Source: JAGXQV01 sp964527565
GTDB lineage: Bacteria > Pseudomonadota > Gammaproteobacteria > Burkholderiales > Sulfuricellaceae
Assembly: GCA_964527565.1 (NCBI GenBank)
Contig: CAZGOY010000027.1
Coordinates: forward strand, 1-42,653
Reading direction: 5' to 3'
DNA: 42,653 bases
Of the stretch, positions 25,035-34,627 are shown one piece after another. Made by a program: the position numbers and the translations under genes. The notes below the pieces were generated by a model. The model saw only the letters and a list, made by a program, of their open reading frames with translations. It was not told the origin of the DNA and made no database searches. How positions within the stretch are numbered: the first letter of the stretch is position 1; the number at the start of each line of letters is the position of its first letter.

Positions 25035-26111
25035 TTATTCATCTCGGCATCCCGATTTGCTCCCAGCCTCGATCTGCTTGACCACCCGGTCGAAGTCGCT
25101 CTCGAACAAGCGATCCTGCACGATGCGATATTTTTCAAATTCACTTTCAGCGTGGGCCTTGGCAAGTTCAGCGGTGACCTTGCCCGCATCCTGAAGAATC
25201 TCCCTGTCCCAAAGTTTCAGGAACCCGCCAAGGCGTTCTTCCCAGTCCGCCATGGTCATGGGAATACGACGCATGGCTTGGAGTTCCGCCATGTCGAGAT
25301 AGGCGGAGACAATCCGTTGCATCTGCGCCAACTCGAACTCCGAGAGGTAGTTCTTGGCAATGGAAACATCGTATCTGTGGATCTTCCTCTGGGGAGCACC
25401 TTCCCAACTGGCCAAGCCCATGTTCTCTTTTTGGTGATCTGCCCGATCCACAATGACTTCTGCCGCTGTCTGGCCGTGAATGGCGTAGTGCAGTTTGTTC
25501 TGAACCGCAGCGAAAAAACGTTTGGTCGCCGTGGCGGACGGGTCATAGTCCAGCGCGGTGGCGTAGATGTCGGTGATCTTCTGGTAGAACTTGCGCTCGG
25601 AAAGCCGGATTTCCCGGACTTTTTCCAGTTGCCGCTCAAAATACTCATCGCCCAGGATACTGCCGCCGTGTTTGAGGCGCTCCACATCCATGGTCCAGCC
25701 CTGAATCGTGTAGTCCTTCACGATTTGATTGGCCCATTTGCGGAACTGCACGGCGCGCTCGTTTTCAATCTTGAAGCCGACGGCGATAATGGCCTGCAGG
25801 CTGTAGTGCTTGACCTGATAGTTTTTGCCATCGGCAGCAGTTGTTAAGTACTGCTTAATAACTGCCGCTTCTTCGAGTTCGCTGTCAGCAAAAATACGTT
25901 TCAAATGCTGGTTGATGGCGGGCACCGACACATCGTAGAGGGTAGCCATCATCTTCTGCGTCAGCCAGATGTTCTCGTCTTCATAGCGCATTTCCACGCT
26001 GGTTTCCGATTGCCCCCCCGCAGCGACAAAGGTCAGATATTCAGCCGCTGATGAACGGACGATGGAGACCTCATTTTTCTTGGGAACCTGTGGAGGTTTG
26101 TTTTTGCTCAT
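25035..26111 (-). CDS. rhuM: RhuM-family (virulence-associated) protein
   Basis: A 358-residue protein. The Met at 26111 (MSKNKPPQVPKKNEVSIVRS) is chosen with GAGGG upstream. Conserved parts: EDENIWLTQKMMATLYDVSV then INQHLKRIFADSELEE, YSLQAIIAVGFKIENERAVQFRKWAN (a DNA-binding-like Bro/KilA-type N-terminus), and YSATALDYDP-like YATALDYDPSATATKRFFAA followed by QNKLHYAIHGQTAAEVI. RhuM proteins are common beside restriction-modification and other defence loci; molecular activity is not known. Its upstream neighbour here is a methyltransferase stub, consistent with a disrupted RM-type locus. Confidence 0.9.
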   Translation of the reverse strand: MSKNKPPQVPKKNEVSIVRSSAAEYLTFVAAGGQSETSVEMRYEDENIWLTQKMMATLYDVSVPAINQHLKRIFADSELEEAAVIKQYLTTAADGKNYQVKHYSLQAIIAVGFKIENERAVQFRKWANQIVKDYTIQGWTMDVERLKHGGSILGDEYFERQLEKVREIRLSERKFYQKITDIYATALDYDPSATATKRFFAAVQNKLHYAIHGQTAAEVIVDRADHQKENMGLASWEGAPQRKIHRYDVSIAKNYLSEFELAQMQRIVSAYLDMAELQAMRRIPMTMADWEERLGGFLKLWDREILQDAGKVTAELAKAHAESEFEKYRIVQDRLFESDFDRVVKQIEAGSKSGCRDE

Positions 26112-26142
26112 CCCTACCGCCCTCGCATGCATTTGCGGGTTG

Positions 26143-26229
26143 TCATGGCTTCACACCGTAAGACCCGGCCAGTCGCTCGCGCAGGCGCGGGTCGCTGATT
26201 TGCGCGATCAGATCATGAATGGCGGACAA
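26143..26229 (-). pseudogene. N-terminal stub of a site-specific DNA methyltransferase
   Basis: From a TTG at 26229 preceded by AGGAGAA the frame reads SAIHDLIAQISDPRLRERLA, then GSYGVKP and a stop. The first 20 residues look like the N-terminus of adenine-specific methyltransferases found with RhuM and helicases; the rest of the gene is absent. It is placed 31 bases before RhuM and may still serve as its translated leader. Recognition is from memory of the N-terminal pattern. Confidence 0.42.
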
Positions 26230-26257
26230 CGGGTTCTCCTGATTCTTTGCGCAACCT

Positions 26258-26288
26258 ATTTGGCTCAGGCCTGTCGTTTGAGCCAAAT
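26258..26288. promoter_or_regulatory. Operator-like inverted repeat, pair 1
   Basis: ATTTGGCTCA (26258-26267) and TGAGCCAAAT (26279-26288) form a perfect 10-bp-armed inverted repeat with an 11-base gap. It overlaps the -35 region of a promoter-like TTGAGC-N16-TATAAT on the plus strand (26278-26305) and lies just upstream of the methyltransferase stub/RhuM operon on the minus strand. Confidence 0.6.
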
Positions 26289-26344
26289 TGCAATTTAAAT
26301 ATAATCATGGTGTTGCTGCGATATTTCGACAGTTTGCGCTTCCC

Positions 26345-26387
26345 GTTTGGCTCAAGTGGGGCAGATAGGCGCAGTGGTGAGCCAAAT
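26345..26387. promoter_or_regulatory. Operator-like inverted repeat, pair 2
   Basis: GTTTGGCTCA (26345-26354) and TGAGCCAAAT (26378-26387), the same motif as pair 1 with a 23-base gap. Four copies in 130 bp suggest cooperative binding by one regulator. Confidence 0.55.
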
Positions 26388-26625
26388 CAGCCGATGACGG
26401 TATAGCGTGTGCCATTGCGCACACCCTCCGACTGTAGCTTCCCGGCGGCGAACTTCCCAAGCCAGCGCGACCCTCGCGACGACCGATGCACAATACCCCA
26501 AGGTTGGTCAGGAAATCCTCCTGTGCCAGCAAGTAATGGTCGAGAAGCTCCGGCTCGGTTTTCTCCTTGACCGAATCCTTGACATGGTCTGAGGCGCGGA
26601 TGGCAGCGGCGAAACCTGCGCCCAT
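26387..26625 (-). pseudogene. Frameshifted gene remnant with winged-helix-like C-terminus
   Basis: Two minus-strand frames appear to belong together: one begins MGAGFAAAIRASDHVKDSVK and continues to QEDFLTNLG, the other carries RWLGKFAAGKLQSEGVRNGT then RYTVIG and the stop at 26387. 'RWLGK...G.L.SEG.R.GTRY' resembles the wing of a winged-helix regulator or Fic/AlbA-type C-terminus. A frameshift is needed near 26510. Its end overlaps the last copy of the operator-like motif. Identity uncertain. Confidence 0.35.
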
Positions 26626-26697
26626 TTCGGGGACTGTTCAAATTGACTGCCGATTGCTATCTTATCATGCGTTTACAGTCCAAATCACAAATCAGAT

Positions 26698-27144
26698 TTG
26701 CTCGGAAACGCTTGGCTTTCTGATCGAACAGCCAGAACACTGCCGACGGAAGGCGGGGTCAAGCTGACCATCTTCATCCCAGTGCGCTTTGTGCGACACA
26801 AGGCGAAGAAGATGATTCTGCGTCCGACAGCCGATGGGCGCGCCACGCCAGCCCATGTGGGTGCAGACGCCACCTTGATGTGTGCGTTGGCGCGAGGGAT
26901 TTACTGGCAGCAGTTGCTGGATGAGGGCAAGGTAGCCAGCATCAGTGAGTTGGCGGCTGCGGAGGAGATGGACAAGGTTCGGGTTCAGAAGACCTTGAAG
27001 CTGGCACGGCTGGCGCCTGATCTGGTCGAAGATATCGCCCGGGGAAAACAGCCGGTGGGGTTAACGCAGGAGTTCTTCATCCGCCATCCACTGCCGGACG
27101 ACTGGGAGGATCAGCGGCGGGTGATTCGGGAAATGGCAGTGTGA
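26698..27144 (+). CDS. Recombinase-associated HTH protein, possibly truncated
   Basis: From about 26756 the frame reads GGVKLTIFIPVRFVRHKAKK, then HVGADATLMCALARGIYWQQ, LLDEGKVASISELAAAEEMD and KVRVQKTLKLARLAPDLVED. This layout is that of small proteins encoded next to serine recombinases and DUF2924 genes in proteobacteria, with a ParB/HTH-like DNA-binding middle (SISELAAAEEMDKVRVQKTL). No recombinase is present here, so it is probably left over from an integrated element. The only upstream start is a TTG (26698) without a clear ribosome site, so the N-terminus is unreliable. Near tRNA-Ala. Confidence 0.5.
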   Translation: MLGNAWLSDRTARTLPTEGGVKLTIFIPVRFVRHKAKKMILRPTADGRATPAHVGADATLMCALARGIYWQQLLDEGKVASISELAAAEEMDKVRVQKTLKLARLAPDLVEDIARGKQPVGLTQEFFIRHPLPDDWEDQRRVIREMAV

Positions 27145-27364
27145 AGCCGAGTTTGAAAAGGTGCTTGGCAGGCGTTTCGTGGCGCAAACCGCCGCCTGGG
27201 AAGCCCCGTCATTGCTGGGGGTGGTGCGCAGGACGACCTGCGCATAAACAGAGAAAAGAGAGGAATTGGCGCGGGTGGGGCGGCGAAATTGAGCGAAGGT
27301 CGGGGCTACATGAATTCGCATCAAACGCGCAGGCCCGCGTGGCGCGGGGTTTCGCGGGGCGTGA

Positions 27365-27390
27365 AAAAGGCCAGAGCGCATCTGGCCTTG
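27365..27390 (-). terminator. Terminator of tRNA-Ala
   Basis: On the minus strand AAGGCCAGATGCGCTCTGGC followed by CTTTTT: stem GGCCAGA/TCTGGCC, a short loop and a T-run. It starts 7 bases after the CCA end of the tRNA. The stretch 27145-27364 before it holds no gene I recognise. Confidence 0.8.
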
Positions 27391-27396
27391 AGGATA

Positions 27397-27472
<76 letters not shown>

Positions 27473-27485
27473 AATTAACGCGGTC

Positions 27486-27515
27486 ATTTTACCTTATAAT
27501 TTCCGAAAATTGAAA
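27486..27515 (-). promoter_or_regulatory. Probable promoter of tRNA-Ala
   Basis: Minus strand TTTCAA (27515-27510), 18-base spacer, TAAAAT (27491-27486); start of transcription a few bases before the mature 5' end at 27472. Confidence 0.45.
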
Positions 27516-27592
27516 ACCCGCCCGGCGATGGCTTGCCGGTTTTGTGCCGCCTGTTCGCGGACTTTGCCTGATTTCGGGATTGCTTTCCCCCC

Positions 27593-28906
27593 ATGCCCAT
27601 GACCGACTTGCTGACCGCCTCCCGCCCTCTCAACCGCCGCGATTACCGCACGCTGGCTCTTGCGGCGCTGGGTGGGGCGCTGGAGTTTTATGATTTCGTG
27701 ATTTTCATTTTCTTCACGGTGGTGATCGGGCAGTTGTTCTTTCCGCCCGACATGCCGGATTGGCTGCGCCAAGTGCAGACTTTCGGCATTTTCGCGGCGG
27801 GTTATCTGGCGCGCCCGCTGGGCGGCATCGTTATGGCGCATTTCGGTGATTTGCTGGGGCGCAAGAAGATGTTCGCCCTGAGTATATTCATGATGTCGGT
27901 GCCGACTCTGGCCATCGGCCTGCTGCCGACCTACCAGACGCTGGGAATCTGGGCGCCCTTGCTGCTGCTGGCCATGCGCATCATGCAGGGGGCGGCCATC
28001 GGCGGCGAGGTGCCGGGCGCTTGGGTATTCGTCGCCGAGCACGTGCCGGCGCGGCATATCGGCTTTGCCTGCGGCACGCTGACTGCGGGGTTGACCGGCG
28101 GGATACTGCTCGGTTCGCTGGTCGCCACGGCGATGAATACGCTGTATTCCCCGCAGGAGTTGCTGGATTACGGCTGGCGCATTCCGTTTCTGGTCGGCGG
28201 TGTTTTCGGACTGGTTTCGGTGTGGTTGCGCCAGTGGTTGCAAGAAACCCCGGTGTTCAGGGAAATGCAGGCCAATCAGGCGCTGGCCGAAGAGCAGCCG
28301 CTGAAAACCGTGCTGCGCGAGCATCGGCGCGCGGTGGTGCTATCGATGATCCTGACCTGGCTGCTTTCCGCCGCCATCGTGGTGATGATCCTGATGACGC
28401 CGACGCTGGTGCAAAAACTCTATGGCATTCCCGCCGCCACGGCTTTGCGGGCCAATGCGCTGGCGACGCTGTTCCTGTCCTTCGGCTGCGTGCTGGCGGG
28501 CGCCATCGTTGATCGTTTCGGCGCGGGGAAAACGCTGGTGCTCGGCTGCGTGTTGCTGGCGGGGACTTCGTGGCTGTTTTACAGCGGGGTGAAAGCCGAT
28601 CCCGCACAGATCAACCTGTTGTATGCGCTGGCCGGTTTGAGCGTGGGGGTGATCGGCACGGTGCCGTTCGTGATGGTGCATGCTTTCCCGTCGGCGGTGC
28701 GTTTTTCGGGGTTGTCGTTTTCCTATAACCTGGCCTATGCGGTATTCGGCGGCATGACGCCCATCGTGGTCAGCCTGCTGCTGCCGCTCGACCCGATGGC
28801 GCCGGCGCACTACGTGATGGCGCTCAGTGCGGTGGGTGTGCTGACCGGCTTATACCTGTGGCGTGAGGAAAAGCATAGCCGGGTCGGGGTGTTGCGCCCG
28901 GCCTAG
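27593..28906 (+). CDS. MFS transporter, metabolite:H+ symporter (MHS/ProP-ShiA-like)
   Basis: A 437-residue protein with 12 predicted membrane segments. The first is LALAALGGALEFYDFVIFIF, the typical 'G..LE.YDF..F' opening of the MHS family; the loop GDLLGRKKMF after TM2 is the MFS signature (GxLxDrxGRkk), and TM5 region has RIMQGAAIGGEVPGAWVFVA. The family carries organic acids, osmolytes or shikimate; the substrate here cannot be told. The start could also be the ATG two codons later. The stop overlaps the convergent ttcA stop at a CTAG. Confidence 0.88.
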   Translation: MPMTDLLTASRPLNRRDYRTLALAALGGALEFYDFVIFIFFTVVIGQLFFPPDMPDWLRQVQTFGIFAAGYLARPLGGIVMAHFGDLLGRKKMFALSIFMMSVPTLAIGLLPTYQTLGIWAPLLLLAMRIMQGAAIGGEVPGAWVFVAEHVPARHIGFACGTLTAGLTGGILLGSLVATAMNTLYSPQELLDYGWRIPFLVGGVFGLVSVWLRQWLQETPVFREMQANQALAEEQPLKTVLREHRRAVVLSMILTWLLSAAIVVMILMTPTLVQKLYGIPAATALRANALATLFLSFGCVLAGAIVDRFGAGKTLVLGCVLLAGTSWLFYSGVKADPAQINLLYALAGLSVGVIGTVPFVMVHAFPSAVRFSGLSFSYNLAYAVFGGMTPIVVSLLLPLDPMAPAHYVMALSAVGVLTGLYLWREEKHSRVGVLRPA

Positions 28907-29658
28907 CCTGCTGGGAACGTGTTCTGGGGCGGCACGCCCAGCAACGGCTTCAACGCCGTCTGCAAGCTCGGGAACACTTTGGGATTCGCCTTTTCCAGTC
29001 CCGCCAGCACTGTTTTCATGTGCATGCGCTCGGTGGGCATGCCGAAGCAGGCCGGGCAGTTTTCCATGATCACCGGCAGTCCTGCCGCCCTGGCGAAATC
29101 GGCGGTCTGGCGCTCGCGCACGTAGATGAAGGGGCGGATGACGCGGGTGTCGCCGCGGTCATTGAGGTAATGCGCCTGCATGGTGCGCAGCTTGCCGCCG
29201 AAGAAGGCGCTCATCAGGAAGGTCTCGGCGAGGTCGTCGAGGTGCTGCGCCAGGGCCAGCACGTTGTAACCGTTCTCGCGCGCGCAGCGGTAGAGGATGC
29301 CGCGCCGCAGGCGCGAGCAGAAGGCGCAGAAGGAATCGCCCTGCATCGAGGTTTCCGCCTGCGCGACGATGGGCTGGCTTTCGTAGAAATAGGGCACGCC
29401 GAGTCCAGCCATATAGCCTTTCAGCGGCGAAGGGTCGAAATCCGGCGACTGCGGGTCGACAGTGCAGGCTGCCAGTTCGAACTTGATCGGGGCTTTTTTT
29501 TGCAGCGCCAGCAAAACATGGAGCAGCGAGAGGCTGTCCTTGCCGCCGGAAAGGCCGAGCAGGATGCGGTCGCCGTCGCGGATCATGGCGTAGTCGCCAA
29601 TCGCCTTGCCGGAAGCGGAAAGCAGGGAGCGGGGCGGTTTGACGGGTTCGGTGGTCAT
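28903..29658 (-). CDS. ttcA: tRNA 2-thiocytidine biosynthesis protein (TtcA family)
   Basis: A 251-residue PP-loop ATPase that thiolates C32 of tRNAs with a 4Fe-4S cluster. Seen: PP-loop LLGLSGGKDSLSLLH, FCAFCSRLRRGILYRCARE (CxxC cluster cysteines, with CSRLRRG typical of TtcA), LALAQHLDDLAETF, and a third cysteine group ENCPACFGMPTER. It is shorter than E. coli TtcA (about 310) and the C-terminal CPxC group differs, so it belongs to a shorter subgroup. Start at the Met 29658 (MTTEPVKPPRSLL); the upstream in-frame opening lies in the pteridine reductase. Confidence 0.85.
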   Translation of the reverse strand: MTTEPVKPPRSLLSASGKAIGDYAMIRDGDRILLGLSGGKDSLSLLHVLLALQKKAPIKFELAACTVDPQSPDFDPSPLKGYMAGLGVPYFYESQPIVAQAETSMQGDSFCAFCSRLRRGILYRCARENGYNVLALAQHLDDLAETFLMSAFFGGKLRTMQAHYLNDRGDTRVIRPFIYVRERQTADFARAAGLPVIMENCPACFGMPTERMHMKTVLAGLEKANPKVFPSLQTALKPLLGVPPQNTFPAG

Positions 29659-29696
29659 GCAATTTCCAGGTAATGAATTTGAGGGGAAGCCAGGGT

Positions 29697-30437
29697 TTAC
29701 AGACTGGCGCTCCGGCCGCCATCCACCGGCAGCACGGTGCCGGTGACATAGGCGGCGTCCTTGACCAGATAAGCCACCGCGCGGGCGATGTCGTCGGGGT
29801 CGCCTGCGCGCTTCAGCAAAGTATGGGAGATGATGCGGCGGCGCTCCAGTTCGTCGAACTTGGGGTCGTCTTCCGGCCAGGCGATGGGACCGGGGGCAAC
29901 AGCGTTGACGCGCACTTCCGGGCCAAGTTCGTGGGCCAGCGATTTGGTGAGTCCCACCAGGCCGGCCTTGGCGATGCTGTATACCACGTAGCTTTTCATC
30001 GGGCGTTCGGCATGGATGTCGGCAATGTTGATGATGCAGCCGTGGTGCTTGCGCAATTGCGGGGCGGCGGCCTGCGACAGGAACAGCGGTGCTTTGAGAT
30101 TGGTGCCGATCAGGTCGTTCCAGTCCTTTTCGCCGATGTCTCCCACCGCCGTGGGGTAGAAGCTGGAGGCATTGTTGATCAGTACGTCGAGCCTGCCGAA
30201 ACATCCCACGGCATCGCCGAGGATGCGGCTGTAACTGGCCGGATCGAGCAGGTCGCCCTTCACCAGCGCCGTCGAGTCGTGGCGCAACAGGTTGAGTTCG
30301 GCTGCCAGCGCCCGCGCCTCGCCCTCGGAAGAGCGGTAATGGATCACCAGGTTCGCGCCCTCGCGGTGCAGGCGGCGGCAGATCGCGGCGCCCACGCGCT
30401 TGGCGCCGCCGGTAATGAGGATGACTTTGCCTTGCAT
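29697..30437 (-). CDS. Pteridine reductase-like short-chain dehydrogenase
   Basis: A 246-residue SDR. Seen: VILITGGAKRVGAAICRRLH (TGxxxRxG dinucleotide motif with the Arg that marks pteridine reductases), VIHYRSSEGEA, LDVLINNASSFYPT, YVVYSIAKAGLVGLT (catalytic Tyr-x3-Lys) and VNAVAPGPIAWPE. It likely reduces dihydrobiopterin or dihydrofolate as FolM/PTR1 do. The start at 30437 is preferred because GGAGAG lies 8 bases upstream; an in-frame Met at 30458 adds seven residues. 38 bases before ttcA, same strand. Confidence 0.88.
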   Translation of the reverse strand: MQGKVILITGGAKRVGAAICRRLHREGANLVIHYRSSEGEARALAAELNLLRHDSTALVKGDLLDPASYSRILGDAVGCFGRLDVLINNASSFYPTAVGDIGEKDWNDLIGTNLKAPLFLSQAAAPQLRKHHGCIINIADIHAERPMKSYVVYSIAKAGLVGLTKSLAHELGPEVRVNAVAPGPIAWPEDDPKFDELERRRIISHTLLKRAGDPDDIARAVAYLVKDAAYVTGTVLPVDGGRSASL

Positions 30438-30503
30438 GACGCTCTCCGCTAAACTCACCGCGCTGAATTTACCACAGCCCGCTTCTTAAAATTCACTTTT
30501 GCC

Positions 30504-31664
30504 ATGACCACGCACCCACTTCCACCGCTTGAAGCCCTGCAACACAGCGAACGCTTGAGCGCGTTGCTGCGCGCCGAAATTGCGGCGGCGGACGGCTGGC
30601 TGCCGTTTTCCCGTTTCATGGAACTGGCTTTGTATGCGCCGGGCCTGGGGTATTACAGCGCCGGGGCGCACAAATTCGGTGCCGACGGCGATTTCGTCAC
30701 CGCGCCGGAAATCTCCCCCCTGTTCGGACGCACGCTGGCGCGCCAGGCCGCGCAGATACTCGAAGCGACCGGCGGCGACATTCTGGAAGCCGGTGCCGGT
30801 TCCGGGCGGCTGGCGCTCGATTTGCTGCGCGAACTGGCCGCGCTCGATGCCTTGCCGCCGCGCTACCTGATCCTGGAGGTGAGCGCGGACTTACGCGAGA
30901 GGCAGCGCCGCTTGCTGGAAGAAAATCTGCCGCACATGGTCGGGCGGGTGCAGTGGCTGGATGCGTTGCCCGCCTCCTTCAGTGGCCTGATGCTCGGCAA
31001 CGAGGTGCTGGACGCCATGCCGGTGGAGCTGGTGGCCTGGCGCGCGGGAGCCTTTTTCCGGCGTGGCGTGGCGTGGGACGGCGCGGCTTTTTGCTGGCGC
31101 GAGCAGCCGTTGAGCGCGGGGCCCTTGTTCGAAGAGGCGGCGCGCTTGCCTCCGGCACGGTTCGGCGGTGTTTACGTCAGCGAGATCGCCCCGGCGGCGC
31201 GCGGCTTCGTCGCCAGCTTGGCGCAGCGGCTGGAACGGGGGGTGATGTTGTTCATCGACTACGGTTTCGGCGAAAGTGAGTACTATCACCCGCAGCGTAG
31301 CGGCGGCACGCTGATGTGCCATACCCGCCACCAGGCCCACACCGATCCGTTTCATCTGCCGGGCTTGCAGGACATCACGGCGCACGTCGATTTTTCCGCC
31401 GTGGCGAGAGGCGCGCTTGACGCGGGGCTGGACCTGCTCGGCTACACCAGCCAGGCGCACTTCCTGCTCAACTGCGGCCTCACCGATCTCCTGGCGCAAA
31501 CCCCGGCGGAGGAAGCGGTTACTTACCTGCCGCTGGCGGCGCAGGCGCAAAAGCTGGTGAGTCCGGCGGAAATGGGCGAGCTGTTCAAGGTCATCGCGTT
31601 CGGCAAGGGCATGGGGCAGCCGCTGTGCGGATTCGCGCGCGGCGACAAATGCCGCGCGCTGTGA
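30504..31664 (+). CDS. SAM-dependent methyltransferase, MidA/NDUFAF7 family
   Basis: A 386-residue COG1565-type protein: PFSRFMELALYAPGLGYYSA then GDFVTAPEISPLFGR, SAM motif GGDILEAGAGSGRLALDLL, YLILEVSADLRERQRRLL, LGNEVLDAMPVELVAW and LFIDYGFGESEYYHPQRSGG. The eukaryotic NDUFAF7 methylates an arginine of complex I; the bacterial role is not established. Divergent from the pteridine reductase with only 66 bases between. No strong ribosome binding site precedes ATG 30504. Confidence 0.88.
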   Translation: MTTHPLPPLEALQHSERLSALLRAEIAAADGWLPFSRFMELALYAPGLGYYSAGAHKFGADGDFVTAPEISPLFGRTLARQAAQILEATGGDILEAGAGSGRLALDLLRELAALDALPPRYLILEVSADLRERQRRLLEENLPHMVGRVQWLDALPASFSGLMLGNEVLDAMPVELVAWRAGAFFRRGVAWDGAAFCWREQPLSAGPLFEEAARLPPARFGGVYVSEIAPAARGFVASLAQRLERGVMLFIDYGFGESEYYHPQRSGGTLMCHTRHQAHTDPFHLPGLQDITAHVDFSAVARGALDAGLDLLGYTSQAHFLLNCGLTDLLAQTPAEEAVTYLPLAAQAQKLVSPAEMGELFKVIAFGKGMGQPLCGFARGDKCRAL

Positions 31665-31758
31665 TGCCCGTCATCACCGATGTACTTTTTCAACATAAGC
31701 AAATCTGGTAGTCTCTGACATCTTTTTTTCAAGTCAGCAGGCGCGAGCCGAAAAAACC

Positions 31759-32922
<1,164 letters not shown>

Positions 32923-32959
32923 GGCCGCACGGAGTACTTGTCGATATTTGGGCGAAGGC

Positions 32960-32983
32960 TAACCTCCGCGCAAGCGGAGGTTA
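32960..32983. repeat. Perfect hairpin after metK
   Basis: TAACCTCCGC / GCGGAGGTTA, 10-bp perfect stem with a GCAA tetraloop. No U-run on either side, so it is not a standard terminator; it may stabilise the metK 3' end or belong to the duplicated segment. Confidence 0.6.
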
Positions 32984-33015
32984 AGGTGCGCAGCACCGGC
33001 CGGAGCCAAAACACG

Positions 33016-33054
33016 GACAAGGCATCAGCACTGCGTGCTGATGTCGGCCTGTAA
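33016..33054 (+). pseudogene. Diverged duplicate of the metK 3' end
   Basis: Thirteen codons DKASALRADVGL-stop, matching the true metK end DKAAALRADAGL-stop (32884-32922): 10 of 12 residues and 31 of 39 bases agree, with most differences at silent positions. Similarity extends weakly upstream (QN-T-DK against EN-I-DK). The copy contains CATCAGCAC/GTGCTGATG, a perfect hairpin. It looks like the tail of a second, older metK allele. Confidence 0.65.
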
Positions 33055-33064
33055 TATCCGGGGA

Positions 33065-33964
33065 TCAGATTTCATCCAGGTGCCGTCCCACCGAGAGGAA
33101 GGCGCCCAGCCAGCCGAGTAGGGTGGCGAACAGCAGCAGGGCGAGGATGTCGGCGGCGGCGGGAATGGCGAGGTGGAAGTTGAGGTTGTACAGGGCGGCT
33201 AGGTGCGCGATGCCATCGTTGAGCAAATAGAACGCGGCGGCGACGATGAGCCAGGCAACGGCGCCGCCGACCAAGCCTTGCAAGGCGCCGTGATAGAGGA
33301 AGGGGCGGCGCACGAAGGGATCGGTGGCGCCAATCAGCTTGCTGACTTCGATTTCATCGCGCTGAGAGAGGATTTGCAGGCGGATGGTGTTGCCGGTGAT
33401 GACCGCCAGCGCGAAGCCGAGCAGCGCGGCGAGAATCAGCACCGCCCGGTGTCCCAGCGCCAGCAGGGCGTCGAGGCGCCGCACCCAGGCTTCGTCGAGC
33501 AGGGTGCTTTCCACGCCGGGCAGTTGCCGCAATTCCTCTTGCAGGCGCAGGATGTCGTCTGCGCCGTTTGCGGCAGGGCGCACCGTGAACACGTCGGGTA
33601 AGGGGTTTTTTTCCAGTCCGGCGGTGATGTCGTCCAGCCCGGCATGCGTGCTCAGCTCGCGTAGCGCCTGGTCGCGGGAAATGAAATGGTGTTCCGCGAT
33701 CTCCCGATGTTTTTTCAGGTTTTCCTCGATGGCCTTGATTAGCGTGTCGTCCGCCTTGGCGGAGAGCACCAGGGTAAGACGGGGCTCGCCGTGCGTGTGC
33801 CCGGCCAGGTCATGGAAGTTTTTCAGCAGGGCGTACAGGCCCGCCGGCAGGCTCAGGCTGACACCGATCACCAGCACCGTGAGCAGCGTGGCGACGGGCG
33901 TGCGGGCGAACTGGCGCAGCACCAGCGCGGCGGCCTGGGCGTGTTGCATCAGCCAGATATTCAT
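33065..33964 (-). CDS. ftsX: Cell division protein FtsX
   Basis: A 299-residue membrane protein, start ATG at 33964 (MNIWLMQHAQAAALVLRQFA), overlapping the ftsE stop by 4 bases. TM1 is TLLTVLVIGVSLSLPAGLYA, followed by a periplasmic domain (about 65-165) and three C-terminal TM helices (HRAVLILAALLGFALAVITG; GALQGLVGGAVAWLIVAAAF; AADILALLLFATLLGWLGAF). FtsEX links the divisome to peptidoglycan hydrolase activation. The in-frame extension to 34180 lies in ftsE and is not used. Confidence 0.94.
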   Translation of the reverse strand: MNIWLMQHAQAAALVLRQFARTPVATLLTVLVIGVSLSLPAGLYALLKNFHDLAGHTHGEPRLTLVLSAKADDTLIKAIEENLKKHREIAEHHFISRDQALRELSTHAGLDDITAGLEKNPLPDVFTVRPAANGADDILRLQEELRQLPGVESTLLDEAWVRRLDALLALGHRAVLILAALLGFALAVITGNTIRLQILSQRDEIEVSKLIGATDPFVRRPFLYHGALQGLVGGAVAWLIVAAAFYLLNDGIAHLAALYNLNFHLAIPAAADILALLLFATLLGWLGAFLSVGRHLDEI

Positions 33965-34617
33965 GACGCGGATAACCTTCCGTGGTCGAGAGTGAGCAGG
34001 CGCGCTCCCCAGGTGCGCGCGGCCTCCGGGTCGGGGGTGGCGATGACGAGGGTGACGCCGACCTGGTTGAAGGACTTGAACATTTCCAGGATGTCGCGGG
34101 CGTAGTTGGCGTCCAGGTTGCCGGTCGGTTCGTCGGCCAGCAGGATGGAGGGCCGGTTGACGATGGCGCGGGCGATGCACAGGCGTTGCTGCTCGCCGCC
34201 GGAAAGAGCTACCGGAAAGGCCTTTTCACGCGCCAGCAGGCCGACCTTGTCGAGCGCGGCGCGCACCCGGCGCGCGCCTTCCGTGGGGTCGAAACCGGCG
34301 ATGTGCAGCGGCAGCATGACGTTTTCGAAGGCGGTGCGGTTGAACAGCAGCTTGTGGTCCTGGAACACCAGGCCGATGTTGCGGCGCAGGAAAGGCACGG
34401 CGGCACGGCTCATCCTGCCGACGTTTTGCCCGTTGACCACCACGCTGCCGCCGCTGGGTGTTTCGATGGCGGCGATCAGCTTGAGCAGGGTGCTCTTGCC
34501 GGCACCGGAATGCCCGCTGACAAACACCATTTCGCCGGTCTCGATGGTAAAGGTGACGTCGTGCAGCGCCTCGAAACCGCCAGGGTAGCGTTTGCTGACG
34601 GCGCTGAAGGCGATCAT
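33961..34617 (-). CDS. ftsE: Cell division ATP-binding protein FtsE
   Basis: A 218-residue ABC ATPase: Walker A VSGHSGAGKSTLLKLIAAIE, Q-loop NIGLVFQDHKLLFNRTAFEN, signature VALSGGEQQRLCIARAIVN, Walker B ILLADEPTGNLD, and the H-loop region VTLVIATPD where the usual His is replaced (ATPDP), a small oddity seen also in some FtsE. It pairs with FtsX at the septum. Order ftsY-ftsE-ftsX is the classical operon; rpoH, often next, is absent. Confidence 0.95.
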   Translation of the reverse strand: MIAFSAVSKRYPGGFEALHDVTFTIETGEMVFVSGHSGAGKSTLLKLIAAIETPSGGSVVVNGQNVGRMSRAAVPFLRRNIGLVFQDHKLLFNRTAFENVMLPLHIAGFDPTEGARRVRAALDKVGLLAREKAFPVALSGGEQQRLCIARAIVNRPSILLADEPTGNLDANYARDILEMFKSFNQVGVTLVIATPDPEAARTWGARLLTLDHGRLSAS

Positions 34618-34627
34618 GAGCGGAGGA

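Noticed and set aside
31665..31758. SAM or SAH riboswitch before metK
   Set aside because: The 94-bp leader shows no recognisable riboswitch helices or conserved core; the stems after metK also do not match the SAH riboswitch.
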